Source of the DNA: Ghiorsea sp.
GTDB lineage: Bacteria > Pseudomonadota > Zetaproteobacteria > Mariprofundales > Mariprofundaceae
Reading direction: 5' to 3'
Assembly: GCA_030950765.1 (NCBI GenBank)
Contig: JAUZQX010000058.1
Location: forward strand, 1 to 7,189
DNA length: 7,189 bases
Below, piece after piece: positions 1 through 6,773 of this stretch (position 1 is the stretch's first letter; each line of letters opens with the position of its first letter). The notes beneath the pieces were generated by a model. It was given only the letters and a program-made list of their open reading frames with translations. It did not search any database and was not told where the DNA came from. Both the position numbers and the translations under genes were made by a program.

Positions 1-371
1 GGGCGGTTGGACCAATCAACCATCAGCGGCGCATTGATTTCGCCTTTGTCTTGTTCCACCAATCCATCGACCACTGCAATGTATGTTTTGCTGATTTTGC
101 GATCGGCAAACAACTTGCTCATCGCACTGTGCATGGTTTTGTTGCGGGCAAACAATAAAATGCCAGAGGTGGACATATCCAAGCGGTGAACGGTTAAAGC
201 TTCAAGGAACTCCGCTTGCAGGCGGGACTCCATGCAGTCCTTTTTTTCGGGGCTATTGCCTGGCACAGAAAGTAAGCCTGCGGGCTTGTTGACGACCAAT
301 AAGTGTTCATCTTCAAAGAGTAATGTGATGCCATTGTCTGGTGGTGGTTGATAAAAATGAGTGGGTCGCAT
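1..371 (-). CDS. rluA: RluA-family pseudouridine synthase, N-terminal 123 residues (3' part outside window)
   Basis: RluA converts specific uridines to pseudouridine in 23S rRNA (U746 in E. coli) and in some tRNAs (U32); it is a cytoplasmic, cofactor-free enzyme. Read leftward from the ATG at 369-371, the frame stays open to the window edge. Visible motifs are VVNKPAGLLSVPG at residues 26-38, the family signature HRLDMSTSG at 62-70 with the expected catalytic aspartate at D65 (E. coli RluA uses D64), and PLMVDWSNR at 115-123, matching the PLICDWPNRP segment specific to RluA rather than RluC or RluD. No N-terminal S4 domain is present, as expected for RluA. The start is supported by the near-identical distance to the catalytic Asp in E. 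coli RluA, although no clear Shine-Dalgarno sequence precedes it. About 100 C-terminal residues should lie beyond position 1. Family assignment is firm; the exact target sites are inferred. Confidence 0.93.
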   Translation of the reverse strand, partial: MRPTHFYQPPPDNGITLLFEDEHLLVVNKPAGLLSVPGNSPEKKDCMESRLQAEFLEALTVHRLDMSTSGILLFARNKTMHSAMSKLFADRKISKTYIAVVDGLVEQDKGEINAPLMVDWSNR

Positions 372-435
372 GGTGGAGCGATGATGATGATTGTGTTATG
401 CTCGTCAACATCACGGTGCACACGACTTTATAAAC

Positions 436-440
436 AAGGG
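436..440 (+). promoter_or_regulatory. Ribosome binding site of the glutamate dehydrogenase gene
   Basis: AAGGG lies 7 nt before the ATG at 448. It decides the start: the frame is open further upstream to a TTG at 391, but that codon has no Shine-Dalgarno sequence and the extra 19 residues do not resemble the family. The 76-bp region shared with divergent rluA shows no convincing -35/-10 pair by eye. Confidence 0.7.
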
Positions 441-447
441 TTGTCCT

Positions 448-3400
448 ATGCGAAAATTAAGAGATAGTCTTATCCAGTTATTCCAAGATTCTTGGCGTGA
501 TAGTGCGCCGCCAAAACGTGTGCAAGCCTTGGTTGTTGAGCAAGCAGAACAATTGCTGGAGAACTCAGATGCGCAGTTTGGCGTAGGCTGTCGTGTATTG
601 TCGCATGGCGCATTACATCGGCATATTATGGTGGTGCATTGCCCGGACCAAGCCTTTTATCCCGATGCCATTCGCGCATATTTGCAAAAACAATCTATCC
701 AACCGATTCAGCAAGAGTCTTTGCTTTTTGCGCTGGGTGATGGTGTGGTACATGGTATTCAGGCGCAAATATCAGGTGCCAATAAAGCGCTGCTTTTGGT
801 GTTTCACTTTTCGGTAACAACCACTGAAAACATTGGCCAGGTTGAAAAGGATATTCAACATATTTTGCAGGGGGTACACCAATCGGTAGTTGATTTTCCA
901 GCCATGCGCAGCGAACTGGAACGTATCGCCATTTATTTGTCGCATGATGACCCTGCTAATGCAGCATTATTACAATGGATGATTGAGGATCATTACTTGT
1001 TTTATGGTTTATATTATTTGAACCATACGCGGAAAAACAAGGGGCTTTGTAAACATAAACGTTTGTTATCATGGCTGTTGCCAGGCTCTGCGGAAGAATT
1101 GGCAGGTATTGAGGGCTCATCCAAACCGAGTATGCAGTGGTTTCATTTATCTTCTTTGTTTTCTCATTTGTATAGTGCGGCGAATGTGCGTGCTGTTCGT
1201 TTGTGTTGGGCAGAAGAAGATGGGCTGCATTGTGCGGTATTGATAGGTCACTTTTCCCGCGGTGCGCGGTATATCAATGGCTCAGCTTTACCCAAATTGG
1301 GCGATGTTTGGCTGGGCATGACCCATGATGTGGCACTGCAACAATCGGCCTTTTACCAGCGTGAAATGCGCCTGCTGTTTGACCGCACACCCAAATCAAT
1401 GTTGCACTCCATTCCTGTTTTGCAGTGGTTCAAACCCTTTAAAAGTATTATTGATATGAACAGCCCAACCCAAGTGGTGCTATCACGCCTTATACCCACG
1501 GAAGGTAATGTGGAGTATTTGTTGATTGCTGTAGATAGACACCGCTTTGGTGAAGATATTTGGGAAAATATGCAGCGTGTGATTGCCAAGCTAAATATGC
1601 GTTTGTTCGGCTCAGAGCTTTACAGTGTTGGTGCCATACAAATGATATTTGTGGCGGTGCAAACTGAGCAGTGGCAGCCGATGGACAAGATTCAGTTGTT
1701 AATCAATCAGTGCATTATTTTTTGGAAAGACAGAGCAAAACAAGCCTTGTTACAAGCATCCTTACCCACGGCATTGTTGCATGATGGGTTGCTGGAGCTT
1801 AATGGTATTTCTCATTTGTACCAAGACCAGTTTACATCTGATCAGTTTGTAAAAGACTTAATTCTGCGCGAAAAGCTTAAACAAGACGGGGCTGTTCGTG
1901 TTCGTTTAACATTACATCATGATTTGGAACGTCAGATGATTGAGGTACATGTGATTACGCCATATACATTGCCACTGGGTGTGATGACTGAAAAATTGAA
2001 CGCCTTTGCTTTGGTGACGATGGAACAAGCACTTATTCCTTTTCACCAGCAAACACAAACCATGCACATTTGTCGTTTTCGTTGCGTTGCGCCTGAACAA
2101 TTGCACACCGAAGGCTTGCCAAGGCTCAGGCAAGGCATTCAAGCGGTGTTTAATCAAATGGCAGACCATGACCCTTTGAATGCGCTGGTGATTTTATGCG
2201 GGTTAAATGTTCGTGATGTGATGGTATTAATTACGCTGCGCAACCATGTGGCACAGTTGATTCCTGAGGTTTCCACCCAAGCATTGTCGGAAATGATGAT
2301 TAAACATCACAAAGTAAGCCGTTATATTTTCCGTATTTTTGAAGCAAAACATCGCCCATCGATGCCCAACACAGCGGAGGCACAAGCCAGAGCAAAATTT
2401 ACGAATGCCATGCTGGATGTGCAAAGTTTAAAAGAAGACACATGGTTACGTTCGTTGGCTGCGGTTGTGGATAGTAGTTTGCGAAATAATGCATGGATAC
2501 GTGACCAGGGGCAAGCGGTGGCAATCAAAATTGACCCATCACAATTAGACTTTGTGGTACATCCCAAGCCGTATCGTGAAATATTTGTTCACGGGGTGTG
2601 CGTTGAAGGTGTGCATCTTAGGGCAGGGGCGATTGCGCGTGGCGGACTGCGCTATTCGGATAGGCCCACGGATTTCAGGACAGAAGTGCTGGAGTTGATG
2701 ACGACGCAAGTGGTAAAAAATGGACAAATTGTGCCTACGGGTGCTAAAGGTGGTTTTGTCGTGCGTGATGGCGAAGGTGGAGATTTTGTGTTGGCGCAAT
2801 ATCATCAGTTTATTCATGCCTTGCTTTCGATTACGGATAATCGTGTGGAAGGGGAACTTGTGCCACCTGAAGGGGTGCAAGTCGCAGAACAAGACAGCGA
2901 TGATACGTATTTGGTGGTAGCTGCAGATAAAGGCACGGCAAGGTATTCTGATGATGCCAATGCCGAAGCTTTGGATGCTAATTTCTGGTTGGGGGATGCG
3001 TTTGCCAGTGGCGGCAGCCATGGTTATGACCATAAAGCCTTTGGCATTACAGCGAAAGGGGCATGGGTATGTGCTGCGCATCATTTTGCGCGGCAAGGCA
3101 TCAATTTATGGCAAGATGAAGTGACGGCTGTAGGTATTGGTGATATGGGCGGTGATGTATTTGGTAATGGTATGTTGCTTAATGCCAACTTAAAGCTGGT
3201 TGCAGCGTTTAACCATATACATATTTTCCTCGATCCTCAACCCAATGTGCAAGCGGCATTTGCGGAACGTACACGCCTATTTCAGGCAGTGAAAGGGTGG
3301 GGTGATTATGATATTTCACTGATTAGCCAAGGTGGCGGCGTATTTGATAGGGCATCTAAAAATATTCAAATATCGCAAGAAGTCCAAGCGGTATTGGGCA

Positions 3401-4863
3401 TGGATATGGATGAGTGTTCAGGCGAAGCTTTGATTCGAGCAATTTTGCAGGCTCCTGTTGATTTGTTATACAACGGCGGCATTGGCACTTATGTTAAAGC
3501 CAGTTTTGAAACGGATGTGGACGCACAAGACCCTGCCAACAATGCAGTGCGTGTGGATGCCAACACTTTACGCTGTAAAGTGGTAAGTGAAGGTGGAAAC
3601 CTTGGCTTAACCCAAGCTGCACGCATTGAATATGCACAAGCAGGAGGTTTGATTAATACCGATGCCATTGATAATGCAGCAGGTGTGAATATGTCTGACC
3701 ATGAGGTCAACCTCAAAATACTACTCACCGATGAACCTTTTAAACGGCGTAACCAGCGCTTGAAACAGGTGGCAGAGTTTGTCGCAGAGCAATGTTTACA
3801 AGATAATAAGGAGCAGGCTATTGCTTTGAGTTTAACAGAGCAGACTGCAGAGCATCATTTACCCCGATTATATCACTTGCAGCAGCAACTTTTTGCAGAT
3901 AACTATCTATATGGTATGACTGAAGATGCAGCTGATTTTGTGTTGAGACCTGTATTTTCAGAGTGGCTGGGGCATGAAAAGAATCGCGTGCATCAAGCAC
4001 TGGATGCGGTTGTATTTCGAGAGCAAAGTGTGTTTGGTGATATGTTCTTAAAAGCATATTTTCCTAAACCATTACAAAAGAACTTTGCGTTAGCGATTGC
4101 AAATCATCCGCTTGCCAACGACATCGCGCATACACGTATTACTAGTTATATCGTGAATCGTTATGGTATTACCAGCATCCACTACCTGCAAAACCTAACA
4201 GCTTCTTCGATTGAGGACGTGGTGCAAGTGGTGCTGATGGCGGATATGTTATTGGGCACACAAAGTATTTATGATGATTTCTTGCGACATAGTGGCCATG
4301 ACCTAGCGGGTTGGTATCAGGTTCAGCAGCAAGTGCTTAATTTTGCAGCAGGGCTTTTGTTATTGGATGAGCACATGCAAGTGAATCAAGCGTGGCTCAA
4401 GACTATGCAAAGAGGATTGGTTTCATTTGCCAAAAAACGCGGTGTAGTTGTGATAGACTTGTCGGGCTTAGCTACGGCAATACCTTTGTGTGAAGCGATA
4501 AAAAAACCTTTGCATCGTTGTTTGGCTGCCACGCAAGATTGTATTGATACATTGCCGTTTGCTCCGCTTGAAGAAAGCTTGCGTAGCACGCTTTGGGGTA
4601 ATCACGATGCGCACGCACTTCGCTGTGAATGGCTGGGCAGATTGATGCGTATGAAAAAACAAGCGGCACGACAAATGTTGCTTGTGTCTAGGCAAAAGAA
4701 ACAAAAATTGGTGCAAGCATGGCAACAGCATCCGCTGCAGGTGAAGTTAGAATCCTTACTTGCCTCACGAGAGGGTTTGACGGATGAAGAGTTACGTTTA
4801 CGGTATATTCTTGCGATGACACATTTACAAAGCATTGTGGAGTGTGATTGTAACTTGGCTTAA
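448..4863 (+). CDS. gdhB: Large NAD-dependent glutamate dehydrogenase (GDH_L family)
   Basis: This enzyme oxidatively deaminates L-glutamate to 2-oxoglutarate and ammonium with NAD+, normally a catabolic reaction feeding the TCA cycle. From the ATG at 448 the product is 1471 aa, shorter than the roughly 1600-1650 aa of Pseudomonas or Streptomyces members. The N-terminal half (about 1-700) corresponds to the ACT-like regulatory region and is poorly conserved. The catalytic core starts near YREIFVHG (709) and contains GGLRYSD (732-738), K757, GAKGGFV with the expected catalytic K767, DKGTA (827-831), WLGDAFASGGSHGYDHK (847-863), the nucleotide-binding-region motif GIGDMGGDVFGNG (896-908) and SEGGNLG (1047-1053). 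The C-terminal region has AYFPKPLQKNF as in relatives. The gene appears monocistronic: rluA diverges upstream and a tRNA follows, with no obvious terminator directly after the stop. The shortfall seems to be mainly at the N-terminus, and the segment just after the core is divergent. Family membership is very secure; allosteric control is inferred. Confidence 0.96.
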   Translation: MRKLRDSLIQLFQDSWRDSAPPKRVQALVVEQAEQLLENSDAQFGVGCRVLSHGALHRHIMVVHCPDQAFYPDAIRAYLQKQSIQPIQQESLLFALGDGVVHGIQAQISGANKALLLVFHFSVTTTENIGQVEKDIQHILQGVHQSVVDFPAMRSELERIAIYLSHDDPANAALLQWMIEDHYLFYGLYYLNHTRKNKGLCKHKRLLSWLLPGSAEELAGIEGSSKPSMQWFHLSSLFSHLYSAANVRAVRLCWAEEDGLHCAVLIGHFSRGARYINGSALPKLGDVWLGMTHDVALQQSAFYQREMRLLFDRTPKSMLHSIPVLQWFKPFKSIIDMNSPTQVVLSRLIPTEGNVEYLLIAVDRHRFGEDIWENMQRVIAKLNMRLFGSELYSVGAIQMIFVAVQTEQWQPMDKIQLLINQCIIFWKDRAKQALLQASLPTALLHDGLLELNGISHLYQDQFTSDQFVKDLILREKLKQDGAVRVRLTLHHDLERQMIEVHVITPYTLPLGVMTEKLNAFALVTMEQALIPFHQQTQTMHICRFRCVAPEQLHTEGLPRLRQGIQAVFNQMADHDPLNALVILCGLNVRDVMVLITLRNHVAQLIPEVSTQALSEMMIKHHKVSRYIFRIFEAKHRPSMPNTAEAQARAKFTNAMLDVQSLKEDTWLRSLAAVVDSSLRNNAWIRDQGQAVAIKIDPSQLDFVVHPKPYREIFVHGVCVEGVHLRAGAIARGGLRYSDRPTDFRTEVLELMTTQVVKNGQIVPTGAKGGFVVRDGEGGDFVLAQYHQFIHALLSITDNRVEGELVPPEGVQVAEQDSDDTYLVVAADKGTARYSDDANAEALDANFWLGDAFASGGSHGYDHKAFGITAKGAWVCAAHHFARQGINLWQDEVTAVGIGDMGGDVFGNGMLLNANLKLVAAFNHIHIFLDPQPNVQAAFAERTRLFQAVKGWGDYDISLISQGGGVFDRASKNIQISQEVQAVLGMDMDECSGEALIRAILQAPVDLLYNGGIGTYVKASFETDVDAQDPANNAVRVDANTLRCKVVSEGGNLGLTQAARIEYAQAGGLINTDAIDNAAGVNMSDHEVNLKILLTDEPFKRRNQRLKQVAEFVAEQCLQDNKEQAIALSLTEQTAEHHLPRLYHLQQQLFADNYLYGMTEDAADFVLRPVFSEWLGHEKNRVHQALDAVVFREQSVFGDMFLKAYFPKPLQKNFALAIANHPLANDIAHTRITSYIVNRYGITSIHYLQNLTASSIEDVVQVVLMADMLLGTQSIYDDFLRHSGHDLAGWYQVQQQVLNFAAGLLLLDEHMQVNQAWLKTMQRGLVSFAKKRGVVVIDLSGLATAIPLCEAIKKPLHRCLAATQDCIDTLPFAPLEESLRSTLWGNHDAHALRCEWLGRLMRMKKQAARQMLLVSRQKKQKLVQAWQQHPLQVKLESLLASREGLTDEELRLRYILAMTHLQSIVECDCNLA

Positions 4864-4886
4864 TCTTTGATGTGATGACTTAATGG

Positions 4887-4914
4887 TTGACGAAACGCCA
4901 AGGATTTATAAAGT
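4887..4914 (+). promoter_or_regulatory. Candidate sigma-70 promoter for the tRNA gene
   Basis: TTGACG (4887-4892) and TAAAGT (4909-4914) are separated by 16 bp and followed by the GC-rich stretch GCGGCTC, as in the discriminators of stringently controlled stable-RNA promoters. Initiation would fall near 4921, leaving a leader of roughly 17 nt before the mature tRNA. An overlapping TATAAA (4907-4912) is a better -10 match but leaves only a 14-bp spacer. Assigned by eye from consensus only. Confidence 0.45.
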
Positions 4915-4921
4915 GCGGCTC

Positions 4922-4936
4922 TCACAAAATTTGTGA
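4922..4936. repeat. Inverted repeat in the tRNA leader
   Basis: TCACAAAATTTGTGA is a perfect inverted repeat with 7-bp arms around one central A. It sits between the candidate promoter and the first tRNA base, 2 nt before the tRNA 5' end. With a 1-nt centre it cannot form a good RNA hairpin of full length, so a dimeric protein site is the more natural reading, but chance is possible. Confidence 0.6.
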
Positions 4937-4938
4937 TT

Positions 4939-5015
4939 GGCGCTTTAGCTCAGCTGGTTAGAGCACCGGAATCATAATCCGGGTGTCCGGGGTTCGAGTC
5001 CCTGAAGCGCCACCA
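4939..5015 (+). tRNA. tRNA with CAT anticodon, probably elongator tRNA-Met
   Basis: The 77-nt sequence folds as a complete cloverleaf with encoded CCA. The acceptor stem GGCGCTT/AAGCGCC is perfect, the D stem is GCTC/GAGC, the anticodon stem is CCGGA/TCCGG around loop ATCATAA (anticodon CAT at 4973-4975), the variable loop is GTGTC, and the T stem CGGGG/CCCTG carries loop TTCGAGT with one G-T pair. It is not initiator tRNA: the first acceptor pair is a normal G-C and the anticodon stem lacks the three consecutive G-C pairs. CAT may also mark tRNA-Ile2, whose C34 is modified to lysidine. The stem-loop with GGAATCATAATCC followed by GTGTC resembles elongator tRNA-Met in proteobacteria as I recall it, so Met is preferred. 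Its 3' end is the likely integration target of the adjacent integrase. Confidence 0.96.
4991..5015. other. Putative attachment site (attL core) in the tRNA 3' end
   Basis: P4-type integrases usually recombine within the T-arm and 3' end of a tRNA gene, regenerating an intact tRNA on one side. Here the integrase begins 180 bp beyond the tRNA on the same strand, which fits. The core boundaries are unknown because no second copy of this sequence is visible in the window; the interval marks the T-loop to CCA as the likely zone. Inferred from context, not from a repeat pair. Confidence 0.45.
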
Positions 5016-5039
5016 TCTAAGCGTCGCAAGATGCATCAT

Positions 5040-5074
5040 AAAAGCCTGTAAACCTAGTGTTTGCAGGCTTTTTT
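5040..5074 (+). terminator. Rho-independent terminator after the tRNA
   Basis: AAAGCCTGTAAAC (5041-5053) pairs with GTTTGCAGGCTTT (5059-5071) through 13 bp including one T-G wobble, around the loop CTAGT; an A5040-T5072 pair extends it. The stem runs into a T tract ending at 5074. It should end the tRNA transcript, and any read-through from the glutamate dehydrogenase gene, before the integrase leader. Because the stem is nearly symmetric with A residues on the left arm, it could also work weakly in the opposite direction. Confidence 0.88.
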
Positions 5075-5087
5075 CATGCCTTGGTTG

Positions 5088-5117
5088 TCGCATTACGTTG
5101 CATTAAATTGCAGTAAA
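5088..5117 (+). repeat. Three tandem 10-bp imperfect repeats in the integrase leader
   Basis: TCGCATTACG, TTGCATTAAA and TTGCAGTAAA follow one another with an exact 10-bp period, close to one DNA helical turn. A further TTGCATT occurs at 6459-6465, between the integrase and alpA. Helically phased short repeats beside a tRNA-linked integrase are what arm-type integrase or excisionase binding sites look like; that role is inferred. Confidence 0.55.
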
Positions 5118-5124
5118 TGGCACT

Positions 5125-5138
5125 GTACTGTACAGTAC
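5125..5138. promoter_or_regulatory. 14-bp perfect palindrome upstream of the integrase, candidate operator
   Basis: GTACTGTACAGTAC is identical to its reverse complement. It lies 56 bp before the integrase start and is followed by two copies of a related palindromic unit. A weak promoter pair, TTGCAG (5108-5113) and TACAGT (5131-5136) with 17 bp between, would place the -10 inside the palindrome, so a bound protein would block transcription. The palindrome is certain; its role is inferred. Confidence 0.6.
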
Positions 5139-5140
5139 GA

Positions 5141-5172
5141 TGTACGGTACACAGAGACACTGTACGGTACAC
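5141..5172. repeat. Pair of 12-bp direct repeats, each internally palindromic
   Basis: TGTACGGTACAC occurs at 5141-5152 and 5161-5172, exactly 20 bp apart start to start, about two helical turns. Each contains the inverted repeat TGTAC-G-GTACA. The preceding palindrome contains TGTACAGTAC (5129-5138), differing from TGTACGGTAC at one base, so the leader has at least three related half-palindromic units within 50 bp. They end 22 bp before the integrase start and would lie in its 5' untranslated region or promoter. Confidence 0.7.
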
Positions 5173-5183
5173 GGTTCCAAAAC

Positions 5184-5189
5184 AGGTGA
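5184..5189 (+). promoter_or_regulatory. Ribosome binding site of the integrase gene
   Basis: AGGTGA lies 5 nt before the ATG at 5195 and decides the start. The same frame is open back to an ATG at 5117, but that one has no Shine-Dalgarno sequence and its extra 26 residues would be translated from the repeat cluster. Confidence 0.72.
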
Positions 5190-5194
5190 TTTTG

Positions 5195-6439
5195 ATGGCT
5201 TATATAACGAATGATATGCAGCTTAAAACTTTAAAAGTCCCGAATGGGCAAAGACAATTACGAAACCCCGTAGGGAATGGGCTGTACCTTTTAGTAAGAG
5301 CTAACAGTAAATCCTGGCGCTGGGATTTTAGGCTGGCAGGCAAACGGGATACTGTCTCGCTTGGCACTTATCCTGAAACTTCATTAAAAGTTGCAAAACA
5401 GCGTTTAGCTGAAGCTAAGGCTCTACAGCAACGTGGCACTAACCCTCGTGAGCACCAGCAAAAAATAAAAGCAGAAAGTATTGCTAAAAACCAAGCTGCA
5501 AAAGTGCAGAAGATTGAGGAAGCCAATACTTTTAATTCAGTTTCATTACTTTGGCTGGCCAAAAATGAGAAAGAGTGGTCAGAGTCTCACTACAATAAAC
5601 AGGCGAGTAGATTAAACCGCCATATTATCCCTGCTATAGGGAGCACACCTTTAAAAAAGGTCACTCGAAAACAAGTAACAAGCTTTCTATTAGAGCTTAC
5701 AAACACAGGTAAACTTGAGACTGCTAAACGTTGCGGGCAAATCGTTACAAGTATATTTGATTATGCTTTTAATGCAGGGTTAGTTGATAGCATACCAATT
5801 GGCAATCTAAGCAAAGTATTACCTGCACCCGTCGCAAAAAAAATGGCAGCCCTTAGTGGTCCAAAAGAAATAGGAGGCTTGCTCCGTGCTTTGCCTGATT
5901 ATCAGGGTGAATATAGTACACGATTAGCATTACAGCTTTTACCATACTTAGCCGTGCGTGGTGGTGAGTATAGACATGCTGAATGGCAAGAAATCAATTT
6001 AGATGATGCCTTGTGGACTATTCCAGCCAAACATAGAAAGTTGAAGAAAAGGCTCCAACAAGACCCAAGCAACACTCACCTTGTACCATTAAGTTGGCAG
6101 GCTATAGCATTACTTCGTGAGTTATATGAATATACAGGTCATGGTACATTTTTATTTCCTTCTTCACGTACTTTTAGCCGACCAATGAGTGAAAACACAA
6201 TTAATGGTGCTCTCGCAAGACTTGGCTTTAAGGGGCAAATGGTGGGACATGGTTGGCGCACAGTATTTAGCACCACTTTAAATACGCTTGGCTTTAACCC
6301 TGATGCAATCGAACTACAATTAAGCCACACTGAAAAGAACCAAGTGCGGGCAGCTTATAATCGAAGCGACTACATGGAAGAACGGGTCAAAATGATGCAA
6401 GTATGGGCGGACTATTTAGATAGTCTTCTCAGCAATTGA
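5195..6439 (+). CDS. int: P4-family tyrosine recombinase / integrase (complete, 414 aa)
   Basis: Site-specific recombinase of the phage P4 / genomic island type, catalysing integration and, with an excisionase, excision at a tRNA attachment site. Three regions are recognisable: an N-terminal arm-DNA-binding domain of the DUF4102 type (about residues 5-90, including NGLYLLVR and SLGTYPETSL), a helical core-binding domain (about 110-210), and the catalytic domain (about 220-405). The catalytic set is complete: R255 in AVRGGE, a lysine-rich strand around 279-285 where the active-site Lys is expected, H352 and R355 in GHGWR, H378 in LSHTEKN, and the nucleophile Y388 in RAAYNR. Length is normal for the family. 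The segment after that lysine strand (286-295) is a few residues longer than in the members I recall. It sits 180 bp past the tRNA on the same strand and 78 bp before an alpA-like gene. Repeats in its leader suggest autoregulation. It appears functional. Confidence 0.96.
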   Translation: MAYITNDMQLKTLKVPNGQRQLRNPVGNGLYLLVRANSKSWRWDFRLAGKRDTVSLGTYPETSLKVAKQRLAEAKALQQRGTNPREHQQKIKAESIAKNQAAKVQKIEEANTFNSVSLLWLAKNEKEWSESHYNKQASRLNRHIIPAIGSTPLKKVTRKQVTSFLLELTNTGKLETAKRCGQIVTSIFDYAFNAGLVDSIPIGNLSKVLPAPVAKKMAALSGPKEIGGLLRALPDYQGEYSTRLALQLLPYLAVRGGEYRHAEWQEINLDDALWTIPAKHRKLKKRLQQDPSNTHLVPLSWQAIALLRELYEYTGHGTFLFPSSRTFSRPMSENTINGALARLGFKGQMVGHGWRTVFSTTLNTLGFNPDAIELQLSHTEKNQVRAAYNRSDYMEERVKMMQVWADYLDSLLSN

Positions 6440-6504
6440 AAGAGAACAAAATAAAAGGTTGCATTTCAATCATTGATGATATAAGGCATGGTTATAAAGT
6501 TATC

Positions 6505-6512
6505 AAAGGTGG
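6505..6512 (+). promoter_or_regulatory. Ribosome binding site favouring a GTG start for the alpA-like gene
   Basis: AAAGGTGG lies 5 nt before the GTG at 6518. The upstream in-frame ATG at 6488 has only AAGG one base away, and the ATG at 6530 is 17 nt off, so GTG is the best-supported start. Confidence 0.6.
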
Positions 6513-6517
6513 TAATA

Positions 6518-6682
6518 GTGAATAAATACATGCGTGCAAATCAATTGTCTCAACTCTTGTCCGTTTCTCAATCAACCATTTGGAGATGGGCAGCAAGTGG
6601 GGCTATACCTAAACCAACAAAGCTCAGTAAGAGAGTGGCTGTTTGGCCAACACAAGAAGTATTAAACGCTTTAAATTTGTAA
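6518..6682 (+). CDS. alpA: AlpA-family helix-turn-helix regulator / excisionase-like protein
   Basis: Small DNA-binding protein of the AlpA (CP4-57 regulator, MerR-like excisionase fold) family. In E. coli, AlpA raises expression of the cognate CP4-57 integrase and promotes excision of that element. The 54-aa product (GTG start at 6518) shows the family layout: a helix-turn-helix from about residue 9 to 25 (QLSQLLSVSQSTIWRW), then the wing GAIPKPTKLSKRVAVW (29-43), and a C-terminal helix. A start at 6488 would give 64 aa, nearer the usual 65-70 aa, but has a poorer ribosome binding site. It follows the integrase on the same strand with 78 bp between and no visible terminator, so co-transcription is possible. 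The likely job is directing excision or acting on the repeats upstream of the integrase, which is inferred. Confidence 0.87.
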   Translation: MNKYMRANQLSQLLSVSQSTIWRWAASGAIPKPTKLSKRVAVWPTQEVLNALNL

Positions 6683-6747
6683 ATTTTAAAGCGGGTGAGC
6701 ACCCCTCGAAAAAGGTAGCTATAATGCTTGGTAGTTCAGGTATCGAC

Positions 6748-6773
6748 AAGGGCCGCCGCTTATGGCAGCCCTT
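6748..6773. terminator. GC-rich hairpin between convergent alpA and the LOTUS remnant
   Basis: AAGGGC (6748-6753) pairs with GCCCTT (6768-6773); after one C-A mismatch, GCC (6755-6757) pairs with GGC (6764-6766) around loop GCTTAT. It lies between two convergent reading frames, touching the stop codon of the leftward LOTUS remnant, where a bidirectional terminator is expected. Neither side has a strong T tract, so termination efficiency is uncertain. The rest of 6683-6747 shows a perfect TATAAT (6720-6725) without a good -35, and a 22-codon frame from an ATG at 6724 with AAAAAGG ahead of it; neither is supported well enough to call. Confidence 0.45.

Noticed and set aside
7..189. 60-codon plus-strand frame
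   Set aside because: It is antisense to rluA, which has clear family motifs.
391..447. N-terminal extension of the glutamate dehydrogenase from a TTG at 391
   Set aside because: No Shine-Dalgarno sequence precedes it, while the ATG at 448 has AAGGG at good spacing; the extra 19 residues look non-coding.
2545..3096. 183-codon open frame on the minus strand
   Set aside because: It lies antisense to the conserved catalytic core of glutamate dehydrogenase, and its sequence resembles no known family; it is a by-product of the coding constraint on the other strand.
4939..5015. Initiator tRNA-fMet
   Set aside because: The CAT anticodon fits, but the first acceptor pair is a regular G-C and the anticodon stem lacks the three consecutive G-C pairs of initiators.
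5117..5194. N-terminal extension of the integrase from an ATG at 5117
   Set aside because: The 26 extra codons consist of the palindrome/repeat cluster, and the ATG at 5195 has a proper ribosome binding site and matches the family N-terminus.
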